Assembly: GCF_002849595.1 (NCBI RefSeq)
Contig: NZ_NRQR01000018.1
Span: 1-64,000, forward strand
Source of the DNA: Luteimonas rhizosphaerae
GTDB lineage: Bacteria > Pseudomonadota > Gammaproteobacteria > Xanthomonadales > Xanthomonadaceae
DNA: 64,000 nucleotides
Reading direction: 5' to 3'
Below the pieces are notes generated by a model. It was given only the letters and a program-made list of their open reading frames with translations, was not told the origin of the DNA and ran no database searches. Positions 23,646-32,144 of the stretch are shown here, piece by piece (position 1 is the first letter of the stretch; each line of letters opens with the position of its first letter). The position numbers and the translations under genes were made by a program.

Positions 23646-25073
23646 TTACAGGAACGAATCGGCGAGCCGCGCGATGCCCTCCACGCTGCGCCGCCAGGTC
23701 GGGCGACGCTGCCAGGTCGCCGCGTCCAGCACGTCGGCATCGGCCAGGTAATCCGCTTCGATGGCGCGCAGCCGCGCGACCACCGCGCGGTCGTAGCACA
23801 GCAGGCCGGCCTCGGCGTTGAGCAGGAACGAACGGATGTCGAGATTGCAGGAGCCGACCAGTGCGATGTCGTCGTCGATGCTGACGTGCTTGGCATGCAG
23901 GAAGTGCGGCCTGTACAGCGCGATGCGCACGCCGGCCGCCAGCAGTTCCTCGTAGAACGCCGCCTGCGCCCACGCCGTGAGCCGCTGGTTGTTGCTCTGC
24001 GACAGCACCAGCTGCACCTCGACGCCCGACAGTGCGGCGATGCGCAGCGCGCCGAGCGTGGCCTCGTCGGGCACGAAGTAAGGCGTGACCAGCACCGCGC
24101 GCCGGCGCGCGCGCTGCAGCAGCGCGACGACGACGTTGCGCGCGTTCTCGAACGGATACGCCGGACCGCTCGGCAGCAGCTGCGCGACGACCATGCCACC
24201 CGGCGCCGCCGGCGCGCCGTCGACGGCCAGCACCTCGCCGGTCTCGATGTACCAGTCGCTGGCGAACAGCGCCTGCAGCTGGGCGACCACCGGGCCTTCG
24301 ACGCGCGCGACGACCTCGCGGTTGGGCCGGCCGCGGACGAAGCCCGCGTCGGCCAGGTTCTGCGACCCGGTGTGGCCGATCCGGCCGTCGATCACCGCGA
24401 TCTTGCGATGGTTGCGCAGGTCCAGCCGCGCGCTGCGGCGCAGGGCCAGGCCGCCGTTGGCGAGTGTCGGCTGCACAGTCACGCCGACCGCGCGCAGGCG
24501 ACGCGTGTACGCGCGCAGGCCGCGTTTCGCGCCGACCGCGTCGAGCAGCACCCGGCAACGCACGCCGCGCGCGGCGGCGGCTTCCAGCGCGGTCGCGAAC
24601 GCGGCGCCCACCGCGTCGTCGTACATCAGGTAGTAGAGCAGGTGGACCTCGCGCGTCGCCGCTGCGATGTCGTCGAGCAAATGCTGCAGCGACGCGTCGT
24701 AGTCGTCGAGCAGCGCGACGCGGTTGCCGGTCATCGGCATGAAATCGCCGAGCCGTTCGGTCAGTCGCGCGATGTCGACGGCATCGCTGCCGGGCTCCGC
24801 CGGCGCCCAGCGCAGGGCCGCCAGCGGCTGCTGGCCTTCGCGGATCAGCGCCGACGCCTGCTGCTGCCGCAAACGCCGCCGCGCCGACAGCCACGGATGG
24901 CCGAGCACCAGGTAGAGCGGCAGGCCGAGCAGCGGCACGAAGCCGATCAGCAGCAGCCAGCTGCGCGCCGCCGCCGGCCGCGTGCGCGACGGAATCCACA
25001 GCAGCGCCGCGATCCGGATCAGCCAGTCGGCGATCAGGATCCACAGCCCGGGATGGTCGGCGAAGAAGCGCAT
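23646..25073 (-). CDS. cls: cardiolipin synthase (phospholipase D family)
   Basis: 475 residues. Two N-terminal membrane helices (about 9-28 and 38-58) are followed by two PLD catalytic motifs: HRKIAVID...GSQN (222-239) and HAKHVSIDD...GSCN (about 397-414), both complete H-x-K-x4-D-x6-G-S-x-N. It condenses two phosphatidylglycerols to cardiolipin at the inner membrane. The start at 25073 (MRFFADHPGLW) is chosen because it leads directly into the first membrane helix. Typical length for ClsA. No operon partners. Confidence 0.93.
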   Translation of the reverse strand: MRFFADHPGLWILIADWLIRIAALLWIPSRTRPAAARSWLLLIGFVPLLGLPLYLVLGHPWLSARRRLRQQQASALIREGQQPLAALRWAPAEPGSDAVDIARLTERLGDFMPMTGNRVALLDDYDASLQHLLDDIAAATREVHLLYYLMYDDAVGAAFATALEAAAARGVRCRVLLDAVGAKRGLRAYTRRLRAVGVTVQPTLANGGLALRRSARLDLRNHRKIAVIDGRIGHTGSQNLADAGFVRGRPNREVVARVEGPVVAQLQALFASDWYIETGEVLAVDGAPAAPGGMVVAQLLPSGPAYPFENARNVVVALLQRARRRAVLVTPYFVPDEATLGALRIAALSGVEVQLVLSQSNNQRLTAWAQAAFYEELLAAGVRIALYRPHFLHAKHVSIDDDIALVGSCNLDIRSFLLNAEAGLLCYDRAVVARLRAIEADYLADADVLDAATWQRRPTWRRSVEGIARLADSFL

Positions 25074-25197
25074 CCCGGGATCATGCGTGGCGGCGCGGCG
25101 CGCGCCAAATCGCCGGCGGAGGCGCTCCCGGCGCGCACCCAGGCAGGAGGCGTGCGCGGGCCGGCGGACGAAGCCGCGAGGCGGTCCCTCGCGGTCG

Positions 25198-26706
25198 TCA
25201 GCCGGGCGCAGCCATGCTCCGGTCCTTGCCTTCGCGCTTGGCGCTGTACATGGCCAGATCGGCACGCTTGAGCAGCGATTCGAAGGTCTCATTCGGGCGC
25301 CGCATCGCGACGCCCGCGCTGAAGGTCATCGCGATGCGTGCCGCGTCGTGCGCGACGGACCGGCGCGCCAGCACCGTACGCAGACGGGCGAGTGCGGCCA
25401 GCGCGTGCGGCATGCTGGTGGCCGGCATCAGGATCACGAATTCCTCGCCGCCGAAGCGCCCGATGACATCGCGGTCGCGCAGCGTCAGCCGGGCCACGTC
25501 CGCAAAGTGACGCAGCGCCGCGTCGCCACCCAGATGGCCGTGCACCGCGTTGAGCCGGCGGAAATCGTCGAGATCGGCGAGCGCCATGCACAGCGGGCGA
25601 TCCTCGCCCATACGGGCCGCCTCGCGGTCGAAGGCCTCGTCGAAGCCGCGGCGATTGAGGCAGCCGGTCAGTTCGTCCTCGCGCGCCAGCCCGGACGCGG
25701 CGCTGAGTTTCTGCTCCAGCTGGAGGATGCGACGTTCGCTTTCCTCCAGCTCGTGACGCGCGGCCACCAGGTCGTCACGCGCGCGAATCGCGCTTGCCTG
25801 GATTCGGCCGGTATCGTCGAGCACGGTGTCGAGCAGGCCGTTGAGCTCGGCGATGCTACGTGCCTCGCGGATCTTGCTGGCGTGGCCGGCCAGCCGTTCC
25901 TGGTACTCGCCGGTATGCGTGGCCATGCCGTCGAGACGCTCGACGAACGTGCTCATCATCGAGCGCATCGCGGTGCGGGACTCGTCGATGCCCTTCTTCA
26001 GCAGCGCCTGCTGGTACAGCACCTGGCGCAGGCCGGCGCACGCCTCCCCGATCGTCGTCTTGTTCATTGGACCCGCGAGCAGGCCGCGGATCTGTACGAC
26101 CTGGCCATGCAGCCAGCTCTTCTCCTCCAGCAGTTCGCCGACGTTGTCCAGCAGCACGTCGAACAGGCCGATCAGCAGCGAGATCTGTTCTTCGTTGTCC
26201 TGGGTGTGCATGCCGACGCTGTGGCACAGGTTGGTCAGCCGCCGTGACAGCGCAGACAGGTCCTGACCCGGTGTCCAGGTGCGGAACGCCGAGGCGAGCG
26301 ATATCGCCTCGTCCGACAGCGCGGGATCGTTTCGGAGCAGCGCCGCCAGCGCCGCGCCGAGGGTGTGCCGCAGCAGGTCGCGCAGGCGTTCGGCGTCGGC
26401 GCTACCCGGCGCAGGCGTCTCCAGATCGACATGCCGGACGTATTTGTCGATCAGCTGGCGCATCGCGCGGCCGTAGGTCAGCCAGTCGCGGGATGCGCAG
26501 GCCGACTTCAGGTAGCGTCCCAGGTCGCCGAGTTCATCGTGCAGGCCGGCCATGCCGTCCGCGAAGGCCGCCAGCAACCCCTCCGGCTGATCGACGCCCT
26601 GGAACCGCGCGAGCAGCGATTCCGGGCTGATCGCGCCATCGACGCCATGCGCCCGCACCCGGGGGTCAGACGAGACGCTGGTCGGGGAGGCTTGCGACCT
26701 GGACAT
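25198..26706 (-). CDS. GGDEF diguanylate cyclase with long helical N-terminal region
   Basis: 502 residues. The last ~160 residues are a GGDEF domain with an intact active site GGEEF (419-423), DELTGCLNRRGFDEA at its start and an inhibitory site RDRD (410-413), so it should make c-di-GMP with product feedback. The N-terminal ~330 residues are helical, cytoplasmic-looking and contain no membrane helix or known sensor I can name; a coiled segment (LEESERRILQLEQKL) joins it to the cyclase. The ATG at 26706 is preceded by no better candidate. The signal it senses is unknown. Confidence 0.88.
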   Translation of the reverse strand: MSRSQASPTSVSSDPRVRAHGVDGAISPESLLARFQGVDQPEGLLAAFADGMAGLHDELGDLGRYLKSACASRDWLTYGRAMRQLIDKYVRHVDLETPAPGSADAERLRDLLRHTLGAALAALLRNDPALSDEAISLASAFRTWTPGQDLSALSRRLTNLCHSVGMHTQDNEEQISLLIGLFDVLLDNVGELLEEKSWLHGQVVQIRGLLAGPMNKTTIGEACAGLRQVLYQQALLKKGIDESRTAMRSMMSTFVERLDGMATHTGEYQERLAGHASKIREARSIAELNGLLDTVLDDTGRIQASAIRARDDLVAARHELEESERRILQLEQKLSAASGLAREDELTGCLNRRGFDEAFDREAARMGEDRPLCMALADLDDFRRLNAVHGHLGGDAALRHFADVARLTLRDRDVIGRFGGEEFVILMPATSMPHALAALARLRTVLARRSVAHDAARIAMTFSAGVAMRRPNETFESLLKRADLAMYSAKREGKDRSMAAPG

Positions 26707-27060
26707 GGGGCTCACGGCGGGATGAGGGCGAGGACAGGCGCGGCAGCCGTCGGACAATAACGCACGACGCGTTAGCGGCTCAGCTGCGCACCACTTGAGT
26801 GCGGGGGCGCGGACGTGCCGGCGGGTTCGTCCCATGCATTCCCGGCGGGCGGTGTCCGGCCGCAGACGACTGCCGCAGGGGTGACCGGCGCGACACGGGG
26901 CGTGTTGTTTTTGGCGGGGCCCGCGTTACGCGACCGTCCTGGACATCAGCGTGCCGCGTTCGCATGCGGGTGGGGAGCCGCATGACGGAGGCCGCGCACG
27001 TGGCCCTTGGCGGCGATGACGCCGTCACAGGCGATTGCCGGCTGCCGCTTTCCGCGCATG

Positions 27061-27087
27061 ACAAAGCCCGCCTTGCGCGGCGGGCTT
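27061..27087 (-). terminator. second hairpin downstream of rpmBG
   Basis: Stem AAGCCCGCC / GGCGGGCTT with loop TTGCGC (27064-27087). The T-rich side on the minus strand is short (TTTGT). It is probably a backup terminator of the ribosomal-protein operon. Confidence 0.55.
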
Positions 27088-27120
27088 CTGGAGGACCCGT
27101 TCTTCGGACTGTCGAGACGC

Positions 27121-27144
27121 ACTCCCCGCCTGCGCGGGGATGAC
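27121..27144. repeat. REP-like hairpin related to the 44357 repeat
   Basis: CTCCCCGCCTGCGCGGGGATGACG matches the ATTCCCGCCTGCGCGGGAATGACG unit found inside the czc operon, with compensating changes on both stem arms. This is a single unit with no inverted partner nearby. Confidence 0.6.
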
Positions 27145-27175
27145 GCGTGGGCAGCCGCGCGTGTCTACGCGAGGG

Positions 27176-27206
27176 CCACAAAACAAAACCCGCCATGCGG
27201 CGGGTT
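27176..27206 (-). terminator. terminator of the rpmB-rpmG operon
   Basis: Stem AACCCGCC / GGCGGGTT, loop ATGC (27187-27206), followed on the minus strand by TTTTGTTTTGTGG. It lies about 45 bases after the rpmG stop codon. Confidence 0.85.
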
Positions 27207-27249
27207 CTGCGGAGGCAACGTCAACCGCGCTGACGCGCGGGTCGTGGCA

Positions 27250-27414
27250 TCACTTGATCTTGCCTTCCTTGTAGATCACGTGCTTCCGGACGACGGGATC
27301 GTACTTCTTGATCTCCATCTTGCCGGGGGTGTTCTTCTTGTTCTTGTCCGTGGTGTAGAAATGCCCGGTGTTGGCCGAGGAAATCAGACGGATCTTGTCG
27401 CGCTTGCCTGCCAT
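27250..27414 (-). CDS. rpmG: 50S ribosomal protein L33
   Basis: 54 residues, too short for most gene tracks: [20 protein letters not shown] is the N terminus and the protein ends in YKEGKIK. It matches bacterial L33 of the zinc-free type (no CxxC pairs). It is a component of the large ribosomal subunit near the E site. It starts 11 bases after the rpmB stop codon, the usual rpmB-rpmG operon. Confidence 0.96.
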   Translation of the reverse strand: MAGKRDKIRLISSANTGHFYTTDKNKKNTPGKMEIKKYDPVVRKHVIYKEGKIK

Positions 27415-27425
27415 GTTCTAACTCC

Positions 27426-27662
27426 TCAGACCTTTTCGCCGCGGGCACGAAGCTCGGCGAGGACGACGTCGATGCCGTTCTTGTCGATGGTGCGCAGGGC
27501 CTTGGTGGAAACTCGCAGCTTGATCCAACGGTTCTCGCTGGCAACCCAGAAACGACGCTCATGCAGGTTGGGCATGAAGCGACGGCGGGTCTTGTTCATG
27601 GCGTGCGACACATTGTTGCCATGCGTCGTACGCTTGCCGGTGACTTGGCAGACTCGGGACAT
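27426..27662 (-). CDS. rpmB: 50S ribosomal protein L28
   Basis: 78 residues. [20 protein letters not shown] is the classic L28 start and [16 protein letters not shown] its end. The ATG at 27662 has a GAGGT ribosome site; longer open frame upstream is not coding. First gene of rpmB-rpmG. Confidence 0.97.
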   Translation of the reverse strand: MSRVCQVTGKRTTHGNNVSHAMNKTRRRFMPNLHERRFWVASENRWIKLRVSTKALRTIDKNGIDVVLAELRARGEKV

Positions 27663-27940
27663 TGCGCACCTCGAAGTGTGTTTGGTATCGCCCTTAGCCA
27701 GGGAGATGGCGGCCCCGATGGCAAGGCCATCGCGCGGTACGGGAGGGGTGAACGCCTCGCTGCACACTGCCGGGAATCGCGCTTCCGGCGGGCAGGTCAG
27801 GCCATGTCGCCATGGCGCTGGACGCAGCGAGCCGGACATTCTGCTGATCTTCCCCTTGCGGCGCAAGGCCTTGGGCGATTTCGGCCAGTCCTGGATGCCG
27901 TCAGCGACCTGCGACCCGACCGGTTCCCCGCGCCTCAGCC

Positions 27941-28010
27941 GTGCAGGAGCGCGCACGCGCGCGACCGGGTATTCGCAGGGATTCCTGTCGCGCCCGAGGG
28001 CGCTCCTACA
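27941..28010. repeat. REP palindrome pair
   Basis: GTGCAGGAGCGCGCACGCGCGCGACCGG and, 20 bases on, the inverted copy CCTGTCGCGCCCGAGGGCGCTCCTAC. Same family as 2616 and 28101, which is only about 90 bases further. Confidence 0.75.
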
Positions 28011-28100
28011 CAGGCGGCGACTGGGTCCGGGCGGCCCGAATCTCTGCGGAATCAACGTGTTACGCCTAACTAGTGACCGATCGACGCTCGCCCCTTCGTC

Positions 28101-28169
28101 GTAGAAGCGCGCTTGCGCGCGACCGGGCGGTCATCGGGAATGCCCATCGCGCCCGAGGGCGCTCCTACA
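28101..28169. repeat. REP palindrome pair
   Basis: GTAGAAGCGCGCTTGCGCGCGACCGGG with the inverted copy CATCGCGCCCGAGGGCGCTCCTAC. It is nearly identical in layout to the pair at 27941, so the two form a tandem of REP doublets. Confidence 0.78.
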
Positions 28170-28336
28170 GAAGGCCGGGCTGGCCTCTGGCCATCGGCCG
28201 GAACGACGCGAGGCCGCCGGCGCTGCACGCTCCAGACCCCATCCCCGGCCGCAACCCGGCCGCAACGGCCACTCCGACCTCGACCGCCACGCATCCCGAC
28301 GGTATCCCGACCCCGGAACGCACGCTTCCCGTTCCG

Positions 28337-29152
28337 CTACGCCTTGCGCTTCCTCGGCTTCGCCTTTGCCCGCGGTTTGCCGCTGGCGGTCGGGGTGGCC
28401 TCCTTGCCGGTCAGCACGCCGGCGTCCTGCAGCGTTTCCAGCCAGGACAGGGTGTCGGCGTAGGCCATGAACGCACGCAGGTAATCCGGCGACAGCGTGC
28501 GCATCAGGGTCAGGGCGCGGTGGGCCAGCGCTCCGGAATTCAGCGGCCCGGCGCCGGTCGGGACCCGGGCCAGCGACTGCCGGACCTGGCTGCCGGTGCG
28601 CAGCTGCGACCACAGCTGGCGGAACTCGTCGAGCGCAGGCAGTTCCGGGTACGCCGCTGCGGTCAGATCGTCGCTGCCCCGGTTCCGGGCGACCAGCGCG
28701 TCGGCCAGCTCGCCGAGCAACGAGCGCGCGTGCACGCCGGCAGGCGTCGCCGGGAGGTCGGAAGCCGTCGAGTCGTCAGCCTTGGTCAGGGACGCAGGAG
28801 CCGTCGAGCCGTCAGGCGTCGTAGAAACGCCGCGAGCCTCGGAACTGTCGCGTGCGGTGGGATCGTCAGAACGCGCTCGGCCGCGGCGCCGCGACCGGTC
28901 GCCCGTGTGGGCATGCGCGGCATCCGCATCCGCGCCACCCAATCTATTCCGCGCCGCGTCCAGCTGCGCCGCATACCCCGCGACCAGTCCGGCCAGGTGC
29001 GCTTCCAAGGCCTGCCGCACCGCGCCATCGCGTCCTGCCGCACGCCGCTGCAGGGCGGCGATGCGCTGGAACGCCAGCGTATCCACGCGGTCGGCGCCGG
29101 ACCGGCGCCAGTCCGCCAGCACCGTGGCGATGTCGGTCGCGTCAGCGGCCAT
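28337..29152 (-). CDS. DUF2894-family protein, last gene of the DUF3348-DUF802-OmpA-DUF2894 cluster
   Basis: 271 residues, soluble. The N-terminal part is a helical domain (about 10-60: VDTLAFQRIAALQRRAAGRD). The middle (65-130) is a polar low-complexity linker rich in Thr, Ser, Asp and Arg. The C-terminal half (LDEFRQLWSQLRTGSQVRQS, then LSPDYLRAFMAYADTLSWLE) is the conserved DUF2894 region, ending in a Lys/Arg-rich tail KPRAKAKPRKRKA. The start at 29152 overlaps the OmpA gene by 11 bases, so translation is probably coupled. The function is unknown. The basic tail could bind nucleic acid or acidic lipid; that is inference. Confidence 0.8.
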   Translation of the reverse strand: MAADATDIATVLADWRRSGADRVDTLAFQRIAALQRRAAGRDGAVRQALEAHLAGLVAGYAAQLDAARNRLGGADADAAHAHTGDRSRRRGRARSDDPTARDSSEARGVSTTPDGSTAPASLTKADDSTASDLPATPAGVHARSLLGELADALVARNRGSDDLTAAAYPELPALDEFRQLWSQLRTGSQVRQSLARVPTGAGPLNSGALAHRALTLMRTLSPDYLRAFMAYADTLSWLETLQDAGVLTGKEATPTASGKPRAKAKPRKRKA

Positions 29153-29786
29153 CGGGCTGGGCGGCGGCCTGCCGTCGCGGCACCGGCGCCATCTCGACGC
29201 GGCGGTTCTGCGCACGGCCTTCGGCGTCGTCGTTCGAGCCCACCGGCTGCTGCGCGCCGAAGGCGGCGGCGAAGACCGAGTCGGCCGGCACGCCGTCGCC
29301 GATCAGCGCCCGCGTCACGGTCAAGGCCCGCTGCGCCGAGAGCTCCCAGTTGTCGGAGAACCGGTTGCCGTCGCGCACCAGGCGGTCGTCGGTGAAGCCG
29401 CTGACCATCAGGATCTCGTCGCGCGCGCCGAGGTATTCGGCCAGCGGCCCGGCCAGGCTCTGCAGCAGGTCGCGGCCTTCCGGCTGCAACTGGTCGGACG
29501 CCTGCGCGAACAGCACGCTGCCGCGGATGCCGATGCGGCCGTCGACCAGGGTGATGCGGCCCGCGGCCAGCGGCGCGGCCAGCGCCTGCTCCAGCGTCTG
29601 CCGGCGCTGTTCTTCCGCTTCGCGCTGGGCAATTTCCGCGTCCAGCTTCATTTCCAGCTGCAGCTGCACGCCGATCACGCCGACCAGGATCAGCACGAAC
29701 ACACCCAGCAGCACCGACATCAGATCGCCGAACGCGGCCCAGACCGGCGCGGTCGAATCGTGGTCGCCGTCCAGTTCCACGCTCAT
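29142..29786 (-). CDS. MotB/OmpA-like stator subunit
   Basis: 214 residues. A single N-terminal membrane helix (about 16-40) begins WAAFGDLMSVLLGVFVLIL, with Asp21 at the place of the proton-carrying Asp of MotB. A short coiled coil (EIAQREAEEQRRQTLEQAL) follows, then an OmpA/MotB peptidoglycan-binding domain (about 75-205) with NWELSAQRALTV and a terminal EGRAQNRRVEM motif. The start overlaps the DUF802 stop by 4 bases. Together with DUF802 it has the architecture of an ion-driven channel pair (MotAB, ExbBD, ZorAB). The assignment is from motifs; what it drives is unknown. Confidence 0.88.
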   Translation of the reverse strand: MSVELDGDHDSTAPVWAAFGDLMSVLLGVFVLILVGVIGVQLQLEMKLDAEIAQREAEEQRRQTLEQALAAPLAAGRITLVDGRIGIRGSVLFAQASDQLQPEGRDLLQSLAGPLAEYLGARDEILMVSGFTDDRLVRDGNRFSDNWELSAQRALTVTRALIGDGVPADSVFAAAFGAQQPVGSNDDAEGRAQNRRVEMAPVPRRQAAAQPDGR

Positions 29787-32134
29787 GCGTCGCGCGCCTG
29801 CCGGCCGCCGAGCTGCTGCAGGTCCTCGAGAATCTGCTTCTGCGCCAGCACGCTGAGATCGACGACCTCACGCGCCTGCGCCACGTAGTACGCCAGCTGT
29901 TCGTCGCTGCGCGCCAGCGATTTTTCCAGCGCGTCCTCGATGCCCTGCAGGCGCTCGGCCAGCGCCTGGTTCGAGTCGCCGAACACCGCGACCGCGGCGC
30001 CGAAGGCCTCGCCGAGGCTGGCGACTTCGATCGCGCCGACGCTCAGATCGCTGGCGATCGTGCCGAGCTTGCCGGTCTCGGCTTCGATGTGATCGGTGAA
30101 GCGCGTGCCCACGCGTTCCAGCAGATCGGCCGAGGTCGCGACCAGCGCGTCGATGGCCGCGCGCTGTTCGGTCGACGCGTGGTTGACCGCGCTGAGCAGG
30201 GTGTCGAGCGTCGACAGCATCTGCGTGCGTTCTTCCAGCATCGCGGTGTCGCGCACCATGCTGTCCGACAGCGACTGGCGCAGTTCGGCGATGACCTCGG
30301 CCGCCGCGCGCGGCGCTTCCGATGCGGTATCGACCAGGCGCGAGATCTCGGCGATGGTCTCGCTGGCATGCGCCTGCGTCTGCGCGCCGATGGTGTCGGC
30401 GGTGCTCGCCAGCGTGTCGCAGATCGCCTGCTGCTGGCGCGTGGTCTCGGCGCCGGCCTGCGCCCAGTCCTCGCGCAGCGCGGCGCCCATCGCGGTGAGG
30501 CTGTCGGTCCACGCGGTGAGGCGCTGGGTGTCCTGCGCGGCGAGTGCGGTCTGCAGGTCGGCGTGCGACGCGTCGAGCTGCTGCAGCAACGCCGCCGAAT
30601 GCGTCTCGAAGGTCGAAGCGGCCGCGGTCAATGCCTGCTGGTGCTGCGCGCTCATGGCCTCGTTGGTCGCGGCCTGGGTCGCCAGCGCTTCGCTCCATGC
30701 GGCGCTCACGCTGCCGGCCGTCGCATCGAGACGCGTGGCGACACCGTCGACCAGTGCGGTCGCGCGCTGCTCGAAGGTCGCGCCGATGCCGTCGAGCGTG
30801 CTGCGCAGATCGGCGGTCAGGCTGTCGTGCGACGCCTGCTGCGCGCTCAGCGCCTGCTGCCAGCGCTCGGCGACGCTGGCGGTCGAGGCGTCGAAGCCGG
30901 TCGTCAGTGCAGCCAGCTGGCGATCGACGGCGCCGGTCACGGTGTCGTGCAGCACGGTGGTCTGCGCGGTCGCCGCATCGAGGCGGCTGGCGACGTCGCC
31001 GAGCAGGCCGCTCGCGCGCTGCTCGAAGCTCGCATTGAAACCGTCGAGTGCGGCGCGCAGGTCCTGCGCGAGTGTTGCGTTCGCCGTCTGCTGGCCGTCC
31101 ACGGCCTGCTGCCAGCGTTCGGCCACCGTGGCTGTCGAGGCTTCGAAGCCGGATGTCAGCGCCTGCAGCTGCCGCTCGACGGCCGTGCCGACCGTCGCCT
31201 GCAGTGCGGCGGTCTCGCGCGCCAGCGCGGCCATCGTCGTTTCGAACACCGGCTGCAGCGCGGCCGTCGCGGCGCGCGCGCTGTCGGCGACGCTGGTCTG
31301 CAGCGATCGCTCGACCGACGCGGCCAGCTGCGTGTAGACCGCTTCGGTCCGCACGTGGAAGGCGTCCTGGCTCGCGGCGTGGCGTTCGCCGGCAGCCGCG
31401 CTTTGCTGGCCCATCGTCGCCATCATCGTCTGCAGCGTATCGACCAGCGCCGGCATCACCTCGGTCTGCTGCTGCAGCAGGCGCAGGGTTTCTTCGCGCT
31501 GGTGCGCCTGCGAATGCGTGCGCAGCGTGGTCGCGGCGGCCACGTCCAGCAGCTGCACCGTGCGCGCGCGTTCGCGGCGCAGCAGGGCGGACGCCAGGCC
31601 CAGCATCGCCGACGTCGCGATGCCCGCGATCGACGTGCCGAACGCGACACCCAGACCCTGGATCGGCGCGGCCAGCGAATCGCGCATCGCCTGCAGGTCG
31701 GTCGCCGTTTCCAGCGCCATGCCGGTGCCGCGCAGCATCACCATCATGCCCAGCAGCGTGCCCAGCATGCCCAGCAGTACCAGCATGCCGACCAGATACG
31801 GCGTCAGCGCCGGCACCGGCAGCGCGACGCGCTCGCCTTCGACCCGCAGGCGCACGGCATTGCGCAGGCTCGTGTCCAGCCCGCCCAGCCACTCGCCCAG
31901 TGACGGCGGCGGTGCGGACAGCGTGTCCACGGCCTCGGACAAGGTGGTGGTGGCGCGCCGGTAGCGCAGCAGCTCGACACCGCCGGCGATGTAGCACGTG
32001 GCGATCAGCAGCGTGACGGCGAGCGCCAGCGTGTTCGAACTGATGTAGCCGATGGCGATCCAGCCGACGACGGCCAAGCCGAGGGCGAACACGATTGCGG
32101 GAAGGAGGGTGGTGCTGCGACTGCGTGAGGACAT
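29783..32134 (-). CDS. DUF802 protein: MotA/ZorA-like membrane subunit with long repeated helical tail
   Basis: 783 residues. Four hydrophobic helices at about 11-30, 35-53, 112-134 and 162-184; the last two contain GMLGTLLG (122-129) and FGTSIAGIATS (165-175), which look like the TM3/TM4 motifs of MotA/TolQ/ExbB channel proteins. The remaining ~600 residues form a long alpha-helical, coiled-coil cytoplasmic tail with an 84-residue tandem repeat (319-486). The ATG at 32134 starts the first helix cleanly. It follows the DUF3348 gene by 10 bases and overlaps the MotB-like gene by 4. The domain of unknown function DUF802 is known only from this cluster type; the channel role is inference. Confidence 0.82.
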   Translation of the reverse strand: MSSRSRSTTLLPAIVFALGLAVVGWIAIGYISSNTLALAVTLLIATCYIAGGVELLRYRRATTTLSEAVDTLSAPPPSLGEWLGGLDTSLRNAVRLRVEGERVALPVPALTPYLVGMLVLLGMLGTLLGMMVMLRGTGMALETATDLQAMRDSLAAPIQGLGVAFGTSIAGIATSAMLGLASALLRRERARTVQLLDVAAATTLRTHSQAHQREETLRLLQQQTEVMPALVDTLQTMMATMGQQSAAAGERHAASQDAFHVRTEAVYTQLAASVERSLQTSVADSARAATAALQPVFETTMAALARETAALQATVGTAVERQLQALTSGFEASTATVAERWQQAVDGQQTANATLAQDLRAALDGFNASFEQRASGLLGDVASRLDAATAQTTVLHDTVTGAVDRQLAALTTGFDASTASVAERWQQALSAQQASHDSLTADLRSTLDGIGATFEQRATALVDGVATRLDATAGSVSAAWSEALATQAATNEAMSAQHQQALTAAASTFETHSAALLQQLDASHADLQTALAAQDTQRLTAWTDSLTAMGAALREDWAQAGAETTRQQQAICDTLASTADTIGAQTQAHASETIAEISRLVDTASEAPRAAAEVIAELRQSLSDSMVRDTAMLEERTQMLSTLDTLLSAVNHASTEQRAAIDALVATSADLLERVGTRFTDHIEAETGKLGTIASDLSVGAIEVASLGEAFGAAVAVFGDSNQALAERLQGIEDALEKSLARSDEQLAYYVAQAREVVDLSVLAQKQILEDLQQLGGRQARDA
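30677..31180 (-). repeat. two 252-bp tandem repeats within the DUF802 gene
   Basis: Residues 319-402 and 403-486 of the product repeat: (V/I)xRQLxALTxGFxAST, AERWQQA and FEQRAxxLxxxVAxRLDA recur with a period of 84 residues, in frame. The coding DNA is correspondingly repeated. Confidence 0.75.
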
Positions 32135-32144
32135 AAGGACTGCG

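Larger units (their letters stand above)
26707..27249. other. intergenic region, 540 bases, with terminators and a repeat
   Basis: Between the GGDEF gene and rpmG, both on the minus strand. It holds the promoter region of the GGDEF gene, two terminator hairpins and a REP-like hairpin at 27121-27144 (ACTCCCCGCCTGCGCGGGGA then TGACG). Open frames here have no RBS or recognisable product. Confidence 0.5.
27663..28336. other. intergenic region, 670 bases, with two REP pairs
   Basis: Upstream of rpmB and downstream of the DUF2894 gene, both on the minus strand. It contains the rpmB promoter region and two REP pairs (27941-28010 and 28101-28169). No gene is supported; the open frames are shadows of GC-rich sequence. 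Confidence 0.5.

Noticed and set aside
26799..27196. Open frames between the GGDEF gene and rpmG
   Set aside because: They cross terminator hairpins and REP-like repeats and lack start signals.
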